Assembly (NCBI GenBank): GCA_938084875.1 | Contig: CALKFX010000094.1 | Coordinates: 1 to 8,064, forward strand | Source: an uncultured Flavobacteriales bacterium | Lineage (GTDB): Bacteria; Bacteroidota; Bacteroidia; Flavobacteriales_D; Parvicellaceae | Direction of reading: 5' to 3' | DNA length: 8,064 nucleotides | In this document: positions 1 to 6,706 of the stretch, piece by piece | How positions within the stretch are numbered: position 1 is the first letter of the stretch | Layout: each line of letters opens with the position of its first letter | Position numbers and translations under genes: made by a program | The notes under the pieces: generated by a model | What the model was told of the DNA's origin: nothing | Database searches by the model: none | The model's input: the letters and a program-made list of their open reading frames with translations, nothing else

Positions 1-1
1 C

Positions 2-349
2 TCTAGACACCACTGGGGAACAGATATAGATTTAAATAATTTAGAAAATAGTTATTTTGAAAAAGGAGAGGGAAAAAAAATATTCGATTGGTTGGTTGCA
101 AATGCTTTTAAATATGGTTTTCACATGACTTACGACAACCAAGAAGTGACCAAAAGAACTGGATATAAAATGGAAAAATGGCATTGGTCTTATATGCCAA
201 TATCAGAGCAATTTTTAATTCAATTCAATGATTATGTTAATTGTGAGAATATTTCTTCTTTTGAAGGATCTAAGTTTGCCTGTCATCCAAAGGTGGATGT
301 AATTAAGAACTTTGTTAACGGAATAAATACTGATTTTAAAAAATATTGA
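2..349 (+). CDS. D-alanyl-D-alanine carboxypeptidase, M15 (VanY-like) family, C-terminal part; 5' end outside window
   Basis: The reading frame is open from base 2, so the gene starts upstream and the visible 116 codons are its C-terminal catalytic part. Visible residues 1-10 read SRHHWGTDID, the SxHxxGxxxD motif of M15B peptidases that supplies two zinc ligands (His3, Asp10). Further on, EKWHWSY (Glu58, His61) is the ExxH-type motif giving the catalytic Glu and third zinc ligand. The TTG at base 92 is only an internal Leu codon, because the zinc motif lies before it. Enzymes of this family remove the terminal D-Ala from peptidoglycan stem peptides in the periplasm. The signal peptide cannot be seen. 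The TGA stop is followed directly by the ATG of the SpmAB-like gene, so the two are almost certainly co-transcribed. The intact motifs argue against a pseudogene. The family call is firm; the exact substrate is inferred. Confidence 0.9.
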   Translation, partial: SRHHWGTDIDLNNLENSYFEKGEGKKIFDWLVANAFKYGFHMTYDNQEVTKRTGYKMEKWHWSYMPISEQFLIQFNDYVNCENISSFEGSKFACHPKVDVIKNFVNGINTDFKKY

Positions 350-1585
350 ATGTTACTAAATAGAATATGGGTTGCTTTAATTACCATAGCTATGGTAATG
401 GCTTGTGGAAAAGCATTTATTTTTCATGATTTTGATATTTTCAAACTCTTGGTAGAAAATCTTTTTGAAAGTGTAAAAAATGGTTTTGAAATGGTTATTT
501 ACCTCACTGGTGCTCTTTGCCTATGGATGGGGGTGATGAACATCGGAGAACAAGCAGGAATTGTTTCTTCTCTATCTTGGTTTGTTTCTCCTCTTTTTTC
601 TAGATTGTTTCCTGAAATTCCAAAAGGACATCCAGCTTCAGGTGCTATAATGTTGAATTATAGTGCCAATATGTTAGGGTTAGACAATGCTGCAACTCCC
701 ATAGGTCTAAAAGCTATAAAACTCTTACAAGATTTAAACCCATCTAAAGATACTGCTAGCAATGCTCAAATTATGTTTTTAGTTTTAAATACCTCTGGTT
801 TAACCATTATCCCTGTAAGTATTATTGGCTATCGTGCAATGGCAGACGGAGCAACTGACCCAACTATAGTTTTTTTACCAATTTTATTTGCTACTTTTTT
901 TGCAACTTTAACAGGCTTAATTTTAGTCGCAATCAAACAAAAAATTAACCTTTTTGATAGAGTTATTTTTGCCTATATTGGAGGACTAAGTTTTCTTATT
1001 TTTGGCTTACTTTCTTGGTGTATTTATTCTCCAGATTCTGTTAATTTCATATCTTCTTTTGTGGGTAATTTCATATTGCTTATTACCATTACTGGTTTTG
1101 TGATTTATGGTTTTGTAAAAAAAATCAATGTTTATGAAAGCTTTGTAGAAGGAGCAAAAAGTGGATTTGATATTGCACTAAGTATTCTGCCTTATGTTAT
1201 TGCTATTCTTGCGGCTGTTTCTCTTTTTAGAACCTCAGGTGCAATGCAATCTTTATTTAGTGGAATTGAGTATGTCTTGGTATTTGTTGGGGTAAATTCT
1301 TTAGAGTTTATAGATTCTCTCCCCGTTGCTTTCATGAAACCTTTTAGCGGACCTGCTGCAAGAGCATTAATGCTAGAAATTTTTCAAACCAATGGTGTTG
1401 AGTCTTTTGTTGGAAGGCTTGCATCAACTTTTCAAGGTTGCTCTGATACAACCTTTTATATTTTAGCAGTTTATTTTGGTTCTGTAAAAATTAAAAAAAT
1501 TCGCTACGCCGCTTCAGTAGGATTAATCGCTGATTTTGTAGGTATTGTTTCCTCCATTTTCCTAGCTTATATATTTTACACCTAG
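350..1585 (+). CDS. Fused SpmA-SpmB membrane protein (nucleoside recognition/Gate domain)
   Basis: This 411-residue polytopic membrane protein looks like SpmA (about residues 1-200) joined to SpmB (about 235-411). In the SpmA half, residues 99-120 hold the family signature around NYSANMLGLDNAATPIGL, then DTASNAQIMFLVLNTSG (134-150). In the SpmB half there are ILPYVIAILAAVSLFRTSGA (279-298), LPVAFMKPFSGPAAR (324-338), and GRLASTFQGCSDTTFYILAV (355-374), followed by YFGSVKIKKIRYA (375-387). Both halves carry Gate-type hydrophobic segments. In Bacillus subtilis the separate spmA and spmB genes lie in one operon with the carboxypeptidase gene dacB and affect spore cortex and core dehydration. In non-sporeformers the role and substrate are not settled. 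The ATG at 350 follows the upstream TGA without a gap, which suggests translational coupling. No spore genes are visible, so a vegetative envelope role is the simplest inference. Confidence 0.9.
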   Translation: MLLNRIWVALITIAMVMACGKAFIFHDFDIFKLLVENLFESVKNGFEMVIYLTGALCLWMGVMNIGEQAGIVSSLSWFVSPLFSRLFPEIPKGHPASGAIMLNYSANMLGLDNAATPIGLKAIKLLQDLNPSKDTASNAQIMFLVLNTSGLTIIPVSIIGYRAMADGATDPTIVFLPILFATFFATLTGLILVAIKQKINLFDRVIFAYIGGLSFLIFGLLSWCIYSPDSVNFISSFVGNFILLITITGFVIYGFVKKINVYESFVEGAKSGFDIALSILPYVIAILAAVSLFRTSGAMQSLFSGIEYVLVFVGVNSLEFIDSLPVAFMKPFSGPAARALMLEIFQTNGVESFVGRLASTFQGCSDTTFYILAVYFGSVKIKKIRYAASVGLIADFVGIVSSIFLAYIFYT

Positions 1586-1626
1586 TATTCCAACAATTAT
1601 TTTCTTCCAATTATAACAAAGAAACC

Positions 1627-1634
1627 TATATTTG
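1627..1634 (+). promoter_or_regulatory. Candidate Bacteroidota -7 promoter element for the bamD operon
   Basis: TATATTTG fits the TAnnTTTG -7 consensus of Bacteroidota primary sigma factor promoters exactly. It lies in the only sizeable gap on the left side (1586-1647). The -33 element is poor: the best candidate is a TTCC at 1605-1608, 18 bases upstream, rather than TTTG. A transcript starting about 5-7 bases downstream would have a leader of only around 8-10 bases before the TTG start of bamD. No Shine-Dalgarno sequence is visible, which is normal in this phylum. I see no convincing terminator in the gap, so read-through from the spmAB gene is also possible. Confidence 0.5.
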
Positions 1635-1647
1635 AAAAAAATTTAAA

Positions 1648-2499
1648 TTGAATCAACAAAGAGAAAAATATTTTGAACTTTTATCCAAGTTAAGTAATAG
1701 TATCCCTTTGCTTGTTTTTATTACAACATTTGTTTTTATAACAATGCTGTCTTGTTCTGATTACAATAAAATCTTAAAAGGAACTGATTATAATTTAAAG
1801 TATGAAAAAGCTTTAGAGTACTATGAAAATAACCAGTGTTACAAATCCTTGCCACTTTTAGAAGAATTAATGTCTTATTTTAGAATGACTAGCAAAGGAG
1901 AAGATGTATATTATTACTATGCTAAAAATCAATATTGCATGGGGGACTACTATCTTGCTGGGTATTATTTCAAAAGATTTGTAAAAAATTTTCCTCAAAG
2001 TTCAAGAGTGGAAGAATGTGCTTTTAATTCTGCTATATGCCTTATGAAGAACTCTCCAGATTATTATTTAGACCAATCTGAAAGTTATAAAGCGATTGAT
2101 GAATTTCAATTATTTATGAGTAAATATCCCAATAGCTATTTATTAGATAGTTGCAATAAAATGGTTAGTGATTTAAGAAACAGGTTAGAATTAAAAAGTT
2201 TTGAAAAGGGAAAACTCTATTACAAAATGGAAAAATACAGGTCTGCTACCATTGCCTTAAACACTACAATTACTGAATTTCCAAATACCAATTTTAAGGA
2301 AGAAATACTCTTTTTAATATTGAAATCTAATTATTTATATGCATCAAACAGTGTAGATTCAAAAAAAATTGAAAGATTTGAAGAAACTATTAAATCTTAT
2401 TATACTTTTGTGGATTCTTATAAAAACAGTAAGTTTGCACGAGAATCGGAAAGCTTTTACTTATCGAGCTTGAAGGAACTAGAAAAACTCAAAATTTAA
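1648..2499 (+). CDS. bamD: Outer membrane protein assembly factor BamD (lipoprotein)
   Basis: BamD is the lipoprotein component of the BAM complex that inserts beta-barrel proteins into the outer membrane, working at its periplasmic face. The 283-residue product has a hydrophobic stretch (about 20-34) ending in a lipobox-like MLSC with Cys36 as the lipidated residue, then a TPR-like solenoid typical of Bacteroidota BamD. Family-like stretches include YYLAGYYFKRFVKNFPQSS (about 91-109), the YLDQSESYKAIDEF region, FMSKYPNS and FEKGKLYYKMEKYRSA. The start is TTG at 1648. An in-frame TGA at 1633 leaves no upstream alternative, and the first ATG (codon 33) is too close to Cys36 to leave a signal peptide. 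The resulting N-region is rather long (about 20 residues). It heads a tight operon with rpoZ, coaBC, porD and dapA, a chain familiar from Bacteroidota. Confidence 0.92.
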   Translation: MNQQREKYFELLSKLSNSIPLLVFITTFVFITMLSCSDYNKILKGTDYNLKYEKALEYYENNQCYKSLPLLEELMSYFRMTSKGEDVYYYYAKNQYCMGDYYLAGYYFKRFVKNFPQSSRVEECAFNSAICLMKNSPDYYLDQSESYKAIDEFQLFMSKYPNSYLLDSCNKMVSDLRNRLELKSFEKGKLYYKMEKYRSATIALNTTITEFPNTNFKEEILFLILKSNYLYASNSVDSKKIERFEETIKSYYTFVDSYKNSKFARESESFYLSSLKELEKLKI

Positions 2500-2502
2500 C
2501 CA

Positions 2503-2835
2503 ATGGCATATAAAGATAGCACAGCAGAGAGAACTACAATTACAAGAAACCTTAGAGAATTAGAGGCTGAAACCAGTAATATATACGAAACAATCACTGT
2601 TTTATCAAAAAGATCTAACCAGATTAATGTTGAAATGAAAGAAGAGCTTAATCAGAAACTAGACGAGTTTGCTACTTCAACTGATAATCTTGAGGAAATA
2701 TTTGAAAATAGAGAGCAAATCGAAGTTTCAAGATACTACGAAAGGTTGCCTAAATCTGGAGCTATTGCCATTCAGGAACTAGAAAATGACAAAATATTTT
2801 GGAAATCTCCTGAAAACGAAGATTCCAACGAATAA
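2503..2835 (+). CDS. rpoZ: RNA polymerase omega subunit, Bacteroidota Rpb6-like type
   Basis: This 110-residue acidic, cytosolic protein matches the Bacteroidota omega/Rpb6 family, which helps assemble and stabilise the beta' subunit of RNA polymerase. Key stretches are ETSNIYETITVLSKRSNQIN (residues 22-41), which corresponds to the conserved omega helix with its Arg/Gln surface, and FENREQIEVSRYYERLPK (67-84), characteristic of the phylum's version. The short C-terminal tail (SPENEDSNE) is acidic and poorly conserved in the family. The ATG lies 3 bases after the bamD stop and coaBC begins 8 bases downstream, so all three are surely in one transcript. The linkage bamD-omega-coaBC is common in Bacteroidota and supports the call despite the low similarity to proteobacterial RpoZ. 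Confidence 0.88.
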   Translation: MAYKDSTAERTTITRNLRELEAETSNIYETITVLSKRSNQINVEMKEELNQKLDEFATSTDNLEEIFENREQIEVSRYYERLPKSGAIAIQELENDKIFWKSPENEDSNE

Positions 2836-2843
2836 TATCTTTC

Positions 2844-4034
2844 ATGCTTAGTGGCAAAAATGTATTACTAGCTGTCACTGGAAGTATAGCTGCATACAAA
2901 TCAGCCTTTTTAGTTAGAGAATTTATCAAATCTGGAGCATTTGTTAAAGTCATAGTTACAGAAGCTGCTCTTCAATTTGTAACTACCGTTACTTTATCTA
3001 CTTTATCAAAAAATCCAGTATATAAAGACTTTATCAAAGACGAAAATACTGGGGAATGGAACAACCATGTTGATCTGGGTTCTTGGGCCGACTTAATGGT
3101 TATTGCTCCTGCTACTGCTAACACAATATCTAATTTGGTTTCAGGAAAAGCAGATAGTTTTTTCTTATCTACATTTCTTTCATGCAATGCTCCAGTTTTT
3201 GTTGCCCCAGCAATGGATTTAGATATGTTTAAAAATAAATCTACTCAATCAAATATTCAATTATTGTCTAAAAGATCTATAAATGTAATAGAGCCAAATG
3301 AAGGAGAATTAGCTAGTGGATTAGAAGGAAAAGGTAGAATGGAAGAACCTGAAGAAATAGTAACTTACATAAATAATTATTTTCTTGAAAAAGCAACTTT
3401 AAAAAATTTAAATATTTTAATTTCAGCTGGACCTACATACGAATCCATAGATCCTGTTCGTTTTATAAGCAATCATTCAACTGGAAAAATGGGATATGCT
3501 TTGGCTAACGAAGCACAAAAAAGAGGTGCAAATGTTCAGTTGGTTTCAGGGCCTGTAAGTTTAAAAACCCCAGAAAATGTCCAAAGAATAGATGTCAAGT
3601 CAACATTGGAAATGAAAAAAGAAATTACTAAAAGATTTGACAAAATAGATGTTTTAATAATGAGTGCCGCTGTAGCAGATTATGAACCAAAAAATATTGC
3701 TTCTAATAAAATTAAAAAGCAAGATCAAGAAATAAGCATTCAACTGAAAAAAACACCAGATATTTTAAAAGATTTAGCAAAAATTAAAAAGAAACAAATC
3801 GTGATTGGTTTTGCTCTAGAAACCGAAAATGGCATTGAAAATGCCTATAAAAAAATGAAAAGAAAAAATCTAGATGCAATTATTTTAAATTCCTTGACAG
3901 ATACTGGTGCGGGTTTTGGTCATGATACCAATAAAGTTACTTTAATAACTCCGTCTGAAAAGAGAGAGTTCGAATTAAAGACCAAAGATCTAGTGGCAAT
4001 AGATATTCTAAATTTTGTAGAAGAATGTGTTTGA
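2844..4034 (+). CDS. coaBC: Bifunctional phosphopantothenoylcysteine decarboxylase / phosphopantothenate-cysteine ligase
   Basis: CoaBC joins cysteine to 4'-phosphopantothenate and decarboxylates the product to 4'-phosphopantetheine, the middle steps of coenzyme A synthesis in the cytosol. The 396 residues cover both domains. The N-terminal flavin-dependent decarboxylase (about 1-185) shows GSIAAYK (13-19), catalytic His75 in HVDLGSWAD, APATANT (88-94), PAMDLDMF (122-129) and ASGLEGKGRMEEP (157-169). The C-terminal ligase (about 186-396) shows SAGPTYESIDPVRFISNHST followed by GKMG, SAAVADY, the KIKK lysines, GFALET and GFGHDTNKVTLI. Two residues studied in E. coli Dfp differ: the Asn of PxMNxxMW is Asp125, and the substrate-clamp Cys158 is Ser158. 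I recall both as common in this phylum, so they need not mean loss of function. The end overlaps porD by 10 bases. Confidence 0.95.
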   Translation: MLSGKNVLLAVTGSIAAYKSAFLVREFIKSGAFVKVIVTEAALQFVTTVTLSTLSKNPVYKDFIKDENTGEWNNHVDLGSWADLMVIAPATANTISNLVSGKADSFFLSTFLSCNAPVFVAPAMDLDMFKNKSTQSNIQLLSKRSINVIEPNEGELASGLEGKGRMEEPEEIVTYINNYFLEKATLKNLNILISAGPTYESIDPVRFISNHSTGKMGYALANEAQKRGANVQLVSGPVSLKTPENVQRIDVKSTLEMKKEITKRFDKIDVLIMSAAVADYEPKNIASNKIKKQDQEISIQLKKTPDILKDLAKIKKKQIVIGFALETENGIENAYKKMKRKNLDAIILNSLTDTGAGFGHDTNKVTLITPSEKREFELKTKDLVAIDILNFVEECV

Positions 4035-4933
4035 GAATTAAAATACTACTTATTGTTACTTTGGGGTTTTCTAAATTATCTATTTCTCAGATATTTAATT
4101 GTGAAGTTCAGGTAATAGCCCCTACTCTTCAAAATAATCCTGCAAATGAAGAGATTTTTTCTTCGTTAAAAAATGCAATGATTGAATATATCAATTTTGG
4201 TTACAATTGGACCAATGACAAGTTTGAACAGCACGAACAAATTGATGTTTCTTTTTTATTGACACTTAATTCTAAATCTGGAAATGATTTTTCTGGAAAA
4301 CTGCAAATTACATCCCAAAGACCAGTTTTTAATTCTGATTACAAATCTCTTTTAATGAGTTATATTGATAAAAATGTCACGTTTAAATATATTAGAAACT
4401 CACCTATACAATATTTTGAAGGACAGCATGTAGATAATTTAGCCGATATCTTAGCTTATTATATCTATATGATTTTAGGTTACGATTACGATTCCTTTTC
4501 TCTGGAAGGTGGAACTCCTTATTTCAATAAAGCAGATCAAATTTTAAGTATTTGTCAAAGTGCATCAGAACCAGGTTGGAAAGCCCCTGATGGAGATGGA
4601 AGCAATAATCGGTTTTGGTTAATACAAAATGCTTTACAACCTCAATTCACCTCACTTAGAAAGACTTTCTACAATTACCATATTAGTGGTTTAGATCAGT
4701 GTTATATCAATAGAGATACCTGTATTAAAGAAATAACCAGCTCTATAAATGATTTATTGGAGATTCATAAGAGTAGACCTTCTTCTTTAAATATGCAATT
4801 GTTTTTTAATGCTAAATATGAAGAGTTAATTAAAATATATTTACCTACTCCACCTTCTGAAAGAAATAAAATTTATAATCTGGTTTCCCAATTAGATCCA
4901 TCAAGAATAAAAGCATATAATAAATTGAAGTAA
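4025..4933 (+). CDS. porD: DUF4835 family protein, type IX secretion protein PorD
   Basis: This 302-residue protein belongs by its sequence pattern to the DUF4835/PorD family, which is linked to the Bacteroidota type IX secretion system (gliding and surface protein export). An N-terminal signal peptide is clear: a basic start (MCLRIK), a hydrophobic core, and a likely cleavage after SISQ (about residue 22). Family hallmarks include the early Cys (FNCEVQV), NWTNDKFEQHEQI (61-73), SQRPVFNSDY (97-106), the region YIYMILGYDYDSFSLEGG (146-163) followed by TPYF, FYNYHISGLD (about 205-214), and IHKSRPSS near the C terminus. It starts with ATG inside the end of coaBC (10-base overlap). A TTG two codons later (4031) would give a TTGA overlap instead, and either suggests translational coupling. 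Its molecular role in secretion is not well defined. The family call is strong; presence of a working T9SS cannot be judged from this window. Confidence 0.87.
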   Translation: MCLRIKILLIVTLGFSKLSISQIFNCEVQVIAPTLQNNPANEEIFSSLKNAMIEYINFGYNWTNDKFEQHEQIDVSFLLTLNSKSGNDFSGKLQITSQRPVFNSDYKSLLMSYIDKNVTFKYIRNSPIQYFEGQHVDNLADILAYYIYMILGYDYDSFSLEGGTPYFNKADQILSICQSASEPGWKAPDGDGSNNRFWLIQNALQPQFTSLRKTFYNYHISGLDQCYINRDTCIKEITSSINDLLEIHKSRPSSLNMQLFFNAKYEELIKIYLPTPPSERNKIYNLVSQLDPSRIKAYNKLK

Positions 4934-4941
4934 ATTTAGTC

Positions 4942-5832
4942 ATGGATAAATTTAAAGGTACAGGTGTTGCACTAGTAACTCCATTCAATGAAAATGGAAA
5001 AGTAGATTACAACGGTTTACAGAAACTTGTAGAGTTTCAGATTAATAATGGAACCAACTATCTAGTAGTTCAGGGCACCACTGGTGAGTCTGTTACTCTA
5101 ACTAAAGAAGAAAAAATTGCAGTACTAGATTATATTATTGAAATTAATGCTGGTAAACTTCCCATTTTATTAGGAGTTGGTGGTAACAGCACATCTGACG
5201 TTTGTGAAAAAATAAAGTTTTTTTCAGACCAAAAGATAGATGGATTTCTCTCTGTTAGTCCGTATTATAACAAACCATCACAACAAGGAATTTACGAGCA
5301 TTTTAAATCCATATCTAATGCTACTAATCTTCCAATTATAATTTATAATGTGCCAGGGAGAACAAGTTCTAATATAACTGCTGATACAACAGTTCAACTA
5401 GCAAAAGATTTTAAAAATATAGTAGGAGTTAAAGAAGCATCTGGAAACTTAGAGCAAATAATGACTATTATTTTAAAAAAACCCGATAATTTTTTAGTGA
5501 TTTCTGGAGACGACGCTTTAACTCTTGGACATATTTTAGTAGGAGGAGATGGAGTTATTTCGGTAATAGCTAACGCGTTCCCCAAAAGATTTTCAACTAT
5601 GGTAAATGCAGCTTTGAATAAAAATTTAGATTTAGCTAAAGAAAAACATTACGAACTCTTCGAGATTATTCATTATTTATTTGTTGATGGAAATCCTGCA
5701 GGAATTAAATACTTGCTAAAATTAATTAATATATGCTCTGATTATGTAAGGTTGCCTCTAGTTGGTGTTACTGAAGAAACATCAAAAAAACTATATTCTC
5801 TTACTGCGTCTATAGATGATACTTTGGTTTAA
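4942..5832 (+). CDS. dapA: 4-hydroxy-tetrahydrodipicolinate synthase
   Basis: DapA condenses pyruvate with aspartate semialdehyde, the first committed step of the diaminopimelate/lysine pathway, which feeds peptidoglycan and protein synthesis. The 296 residues form one complete (beta/alpha)8 aldolase domain of the usual family length. Active-site elements are present: TTGES with Thr46/Thr47, SPYYNKP with Tyr108/Tyr109, IYNVPGRT with catalytic Tyr135 and Arg140 (substrate carboxylate binding), and GVKEASGN with Schiff-base Lys164. The GDDALTLGHILVGGDGVISV segment follows as in other DapA proteins. The presence of GTTGES, the paired Tyr and Arg140 favours DapA over N-acetylneuraminate lyase or KDG aldolase relatives. 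It lies 8 bases after porD as the last gene of the operon. Its TAA stop is one base from the stop of the convergent permease gene. Confidence 0.95.
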   Translation: MDKFKGTGVALVTPFNENGKVDYNGLQKLVEFQINNGTNYLVVQGTTGESVTLTKEEKIAVLDYIIEINAGKLPILLGVGGNSTSDVCEKIKFFSDQKIDGFLSVSPYYNKPSQQGIYEHFKSISNATNLPIIIYNVPGRTSSNITADTTVQLAKDFKNIVGVKEASGNLEQIMTIILKKPDNFLVISGDDALTLGHILVGGDGVISVIANAFPKRFSTMVNAALNKNLDLAKEKHYELFEIIHYLFVDGNPAGIKYLLKLINICSDYVRLPLVGVTEETSKKLYSLTASIDDTLV

Positions 5833-5840
5833 TCTAAAGT
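5821..5840. other. Inverted repeat spanning the convergent dapA/EamA stop codons
   Basis: ACTTTGG (5821-5827) can pair with CTAAAGT (5834-5840), giving a 7-bp stem with one G-U wobble and a 6-base loop that contains the dapA stop. The right arm contains the stop of the permease gene. The stem is AT-rich and no T-tract follows on either strand, so it does not look like a standard intrinsic terminator. It is nonetheless the only structure at a junction where two transcripts meet with one base between coding regions. Confidence 0.3.
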
Positions 5841-6706
5841 AGTATTAATGAAATAGCTAGTATTCCAAATCCAACTCCAATCCATTTAAAAATAGATACC
5901 TTTTCTTGAAATAAGATTACTGATAGTATAGTACACATTACTATAACACCAATATTTACTATTGGAAATACTTGATAAGAACTAAATAGTTCATTTTTTA
6001 AAGATTTTATAAAATAAAATAGGGTTAAATAATTTGGGATTCCTAAAATAATTCCCCAAAAAATACTTTTTTTATCCATCCTTAGATTGGATGTTTTAAT
6101 TTTAAAAAAACTATATAACCCGCCCGCAAACCCTGCAGAAAGAAAGGTTAAAGTGAAAAAAAGATTCATATTTTGACTATTTAAGATTTTTCTTTGCCCC
6201 CAATTAAGAAGACCATCTGCTAAGCCTTGACCAATAAAAAGTAATAAAAGGATGATAATATTTATTTGACTTAGTTTTTTACTTTTCTTGTCTTCTTTGG
6301 AAGAAAATACGATAGCTCCTAGTGCTATAAAAATTCCTAAAATTTTAAAGAAAGTAACTTCCTCATTAAATAAAATTATTCCAATTAAAATTGGAATAAC
6401 CATAGACATCTTATTGGATATTGTACTTAAAGTAATTCCTATTTTCTGCGCTGAATAAGCATATAAATTAAATGTTATTACAAATAGAGTTCCTACAACT
6501 AAGGCTATAATTACAAGATTTAAATTGGTGTTAGTTTTAAGTTCAATAAAACTGTTTTCTAATAAACAACTCGATAATGCTAATATACCTGCAGTAAAAT
6601 AGTTGAAAGTAATGGCTAAAAGATTATTGACCCTTTTTTTATCAAAATATTTAAACAACATTACCATCATGGAAAATGTGGTAATTGTTATGGCTAAATC
6701 AATCAT
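5834..6706 (-). CDS. EamA/DMT-superfamily permease
   Basis: This 290-residue, very hydrophobic protein has about ten membrane segments (roughly 1-20, 30-48, 62-82, 92-113, 120-136, 150-168, 181-201, 214-233, 243-266, 272-290). It shows the internal duplication of EamA transporters: FNEEVTFFKILGIF (113-126) ending the first half resembles FQEKVSIFKWIGVG (266-279) ending the second. The family exports or imports small metabolites across the inner membrane; sequence alone does not give the substrate. Its ATG overlaps the end of ribD by 8 bases, so the two are translated from one mRNA. RibN riboflavin importers belong to this same superfamily, which makes a flavin-related substrate a reasonable but unproven idea. 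It ends with TAG, one base from the dapA stop. Confidence 0.87.
   Translation of the reverse strand: MIDLAITITTFSMMVMLFKYFDKKRVNNLLAITFNYFTAGILALSSCLLENSFIELKTNTNLNLVIIALVVGTLFVITFNLYAYSAQKIGITLSTISNKMSMVIPILIGIILFNEEVTFFKILGIFIALGAIVFSSKEDKKSKKLSQINIIILLLLFIGQGLADGLLNWGQRKILNSQNMNLFFTLTFLSAGFAGGLYSFFKIKTSNLRMDKKSIFWGIILGIPNYLTLFYFIKSLKNELFSSYQVFPIVNIGVIVMCTILSVILFQEKVSIFKWIGVGFGILAISLILL

Noticed and set aside
92..94. TTG at base 92 as the start of a small 85-residue protein
   Set aside because: The frame is open back to base 2 and the upstream codons encode the M15 zinc motif, so this is an internal Leu.
350..430. Lipobox-like MVMAC at the N terminus of the SpmAB fusion
   Set aside because: The segment is the first membrane helix of a polytopic SpmA-type protein, so lipid attachment is unlikely.
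1601..1624. TTTCTT...AAGAAA inverted repeat between spmAB and bamD as a terminator
   Set aside because: The stem is six AT-rich pairs with a 12-base loop and no T-tract, so it is too weak to call.
2762..2953. Minus-strand open frame across the rpoZ/coaBC junction
   Set aside because: It lies opposite two well-supported genes, shows no family features and has no visible promoter.
2972..3187. Minus-strand open frame inside coaBC
   Set aside because: It is an antisense shadow of the conserved decarboxylase domain.
5394..5585. Minus-strand open frame inside dapA
   Set aside because: It is antisense to the conserved Lys164 region of DapA; no independent support.
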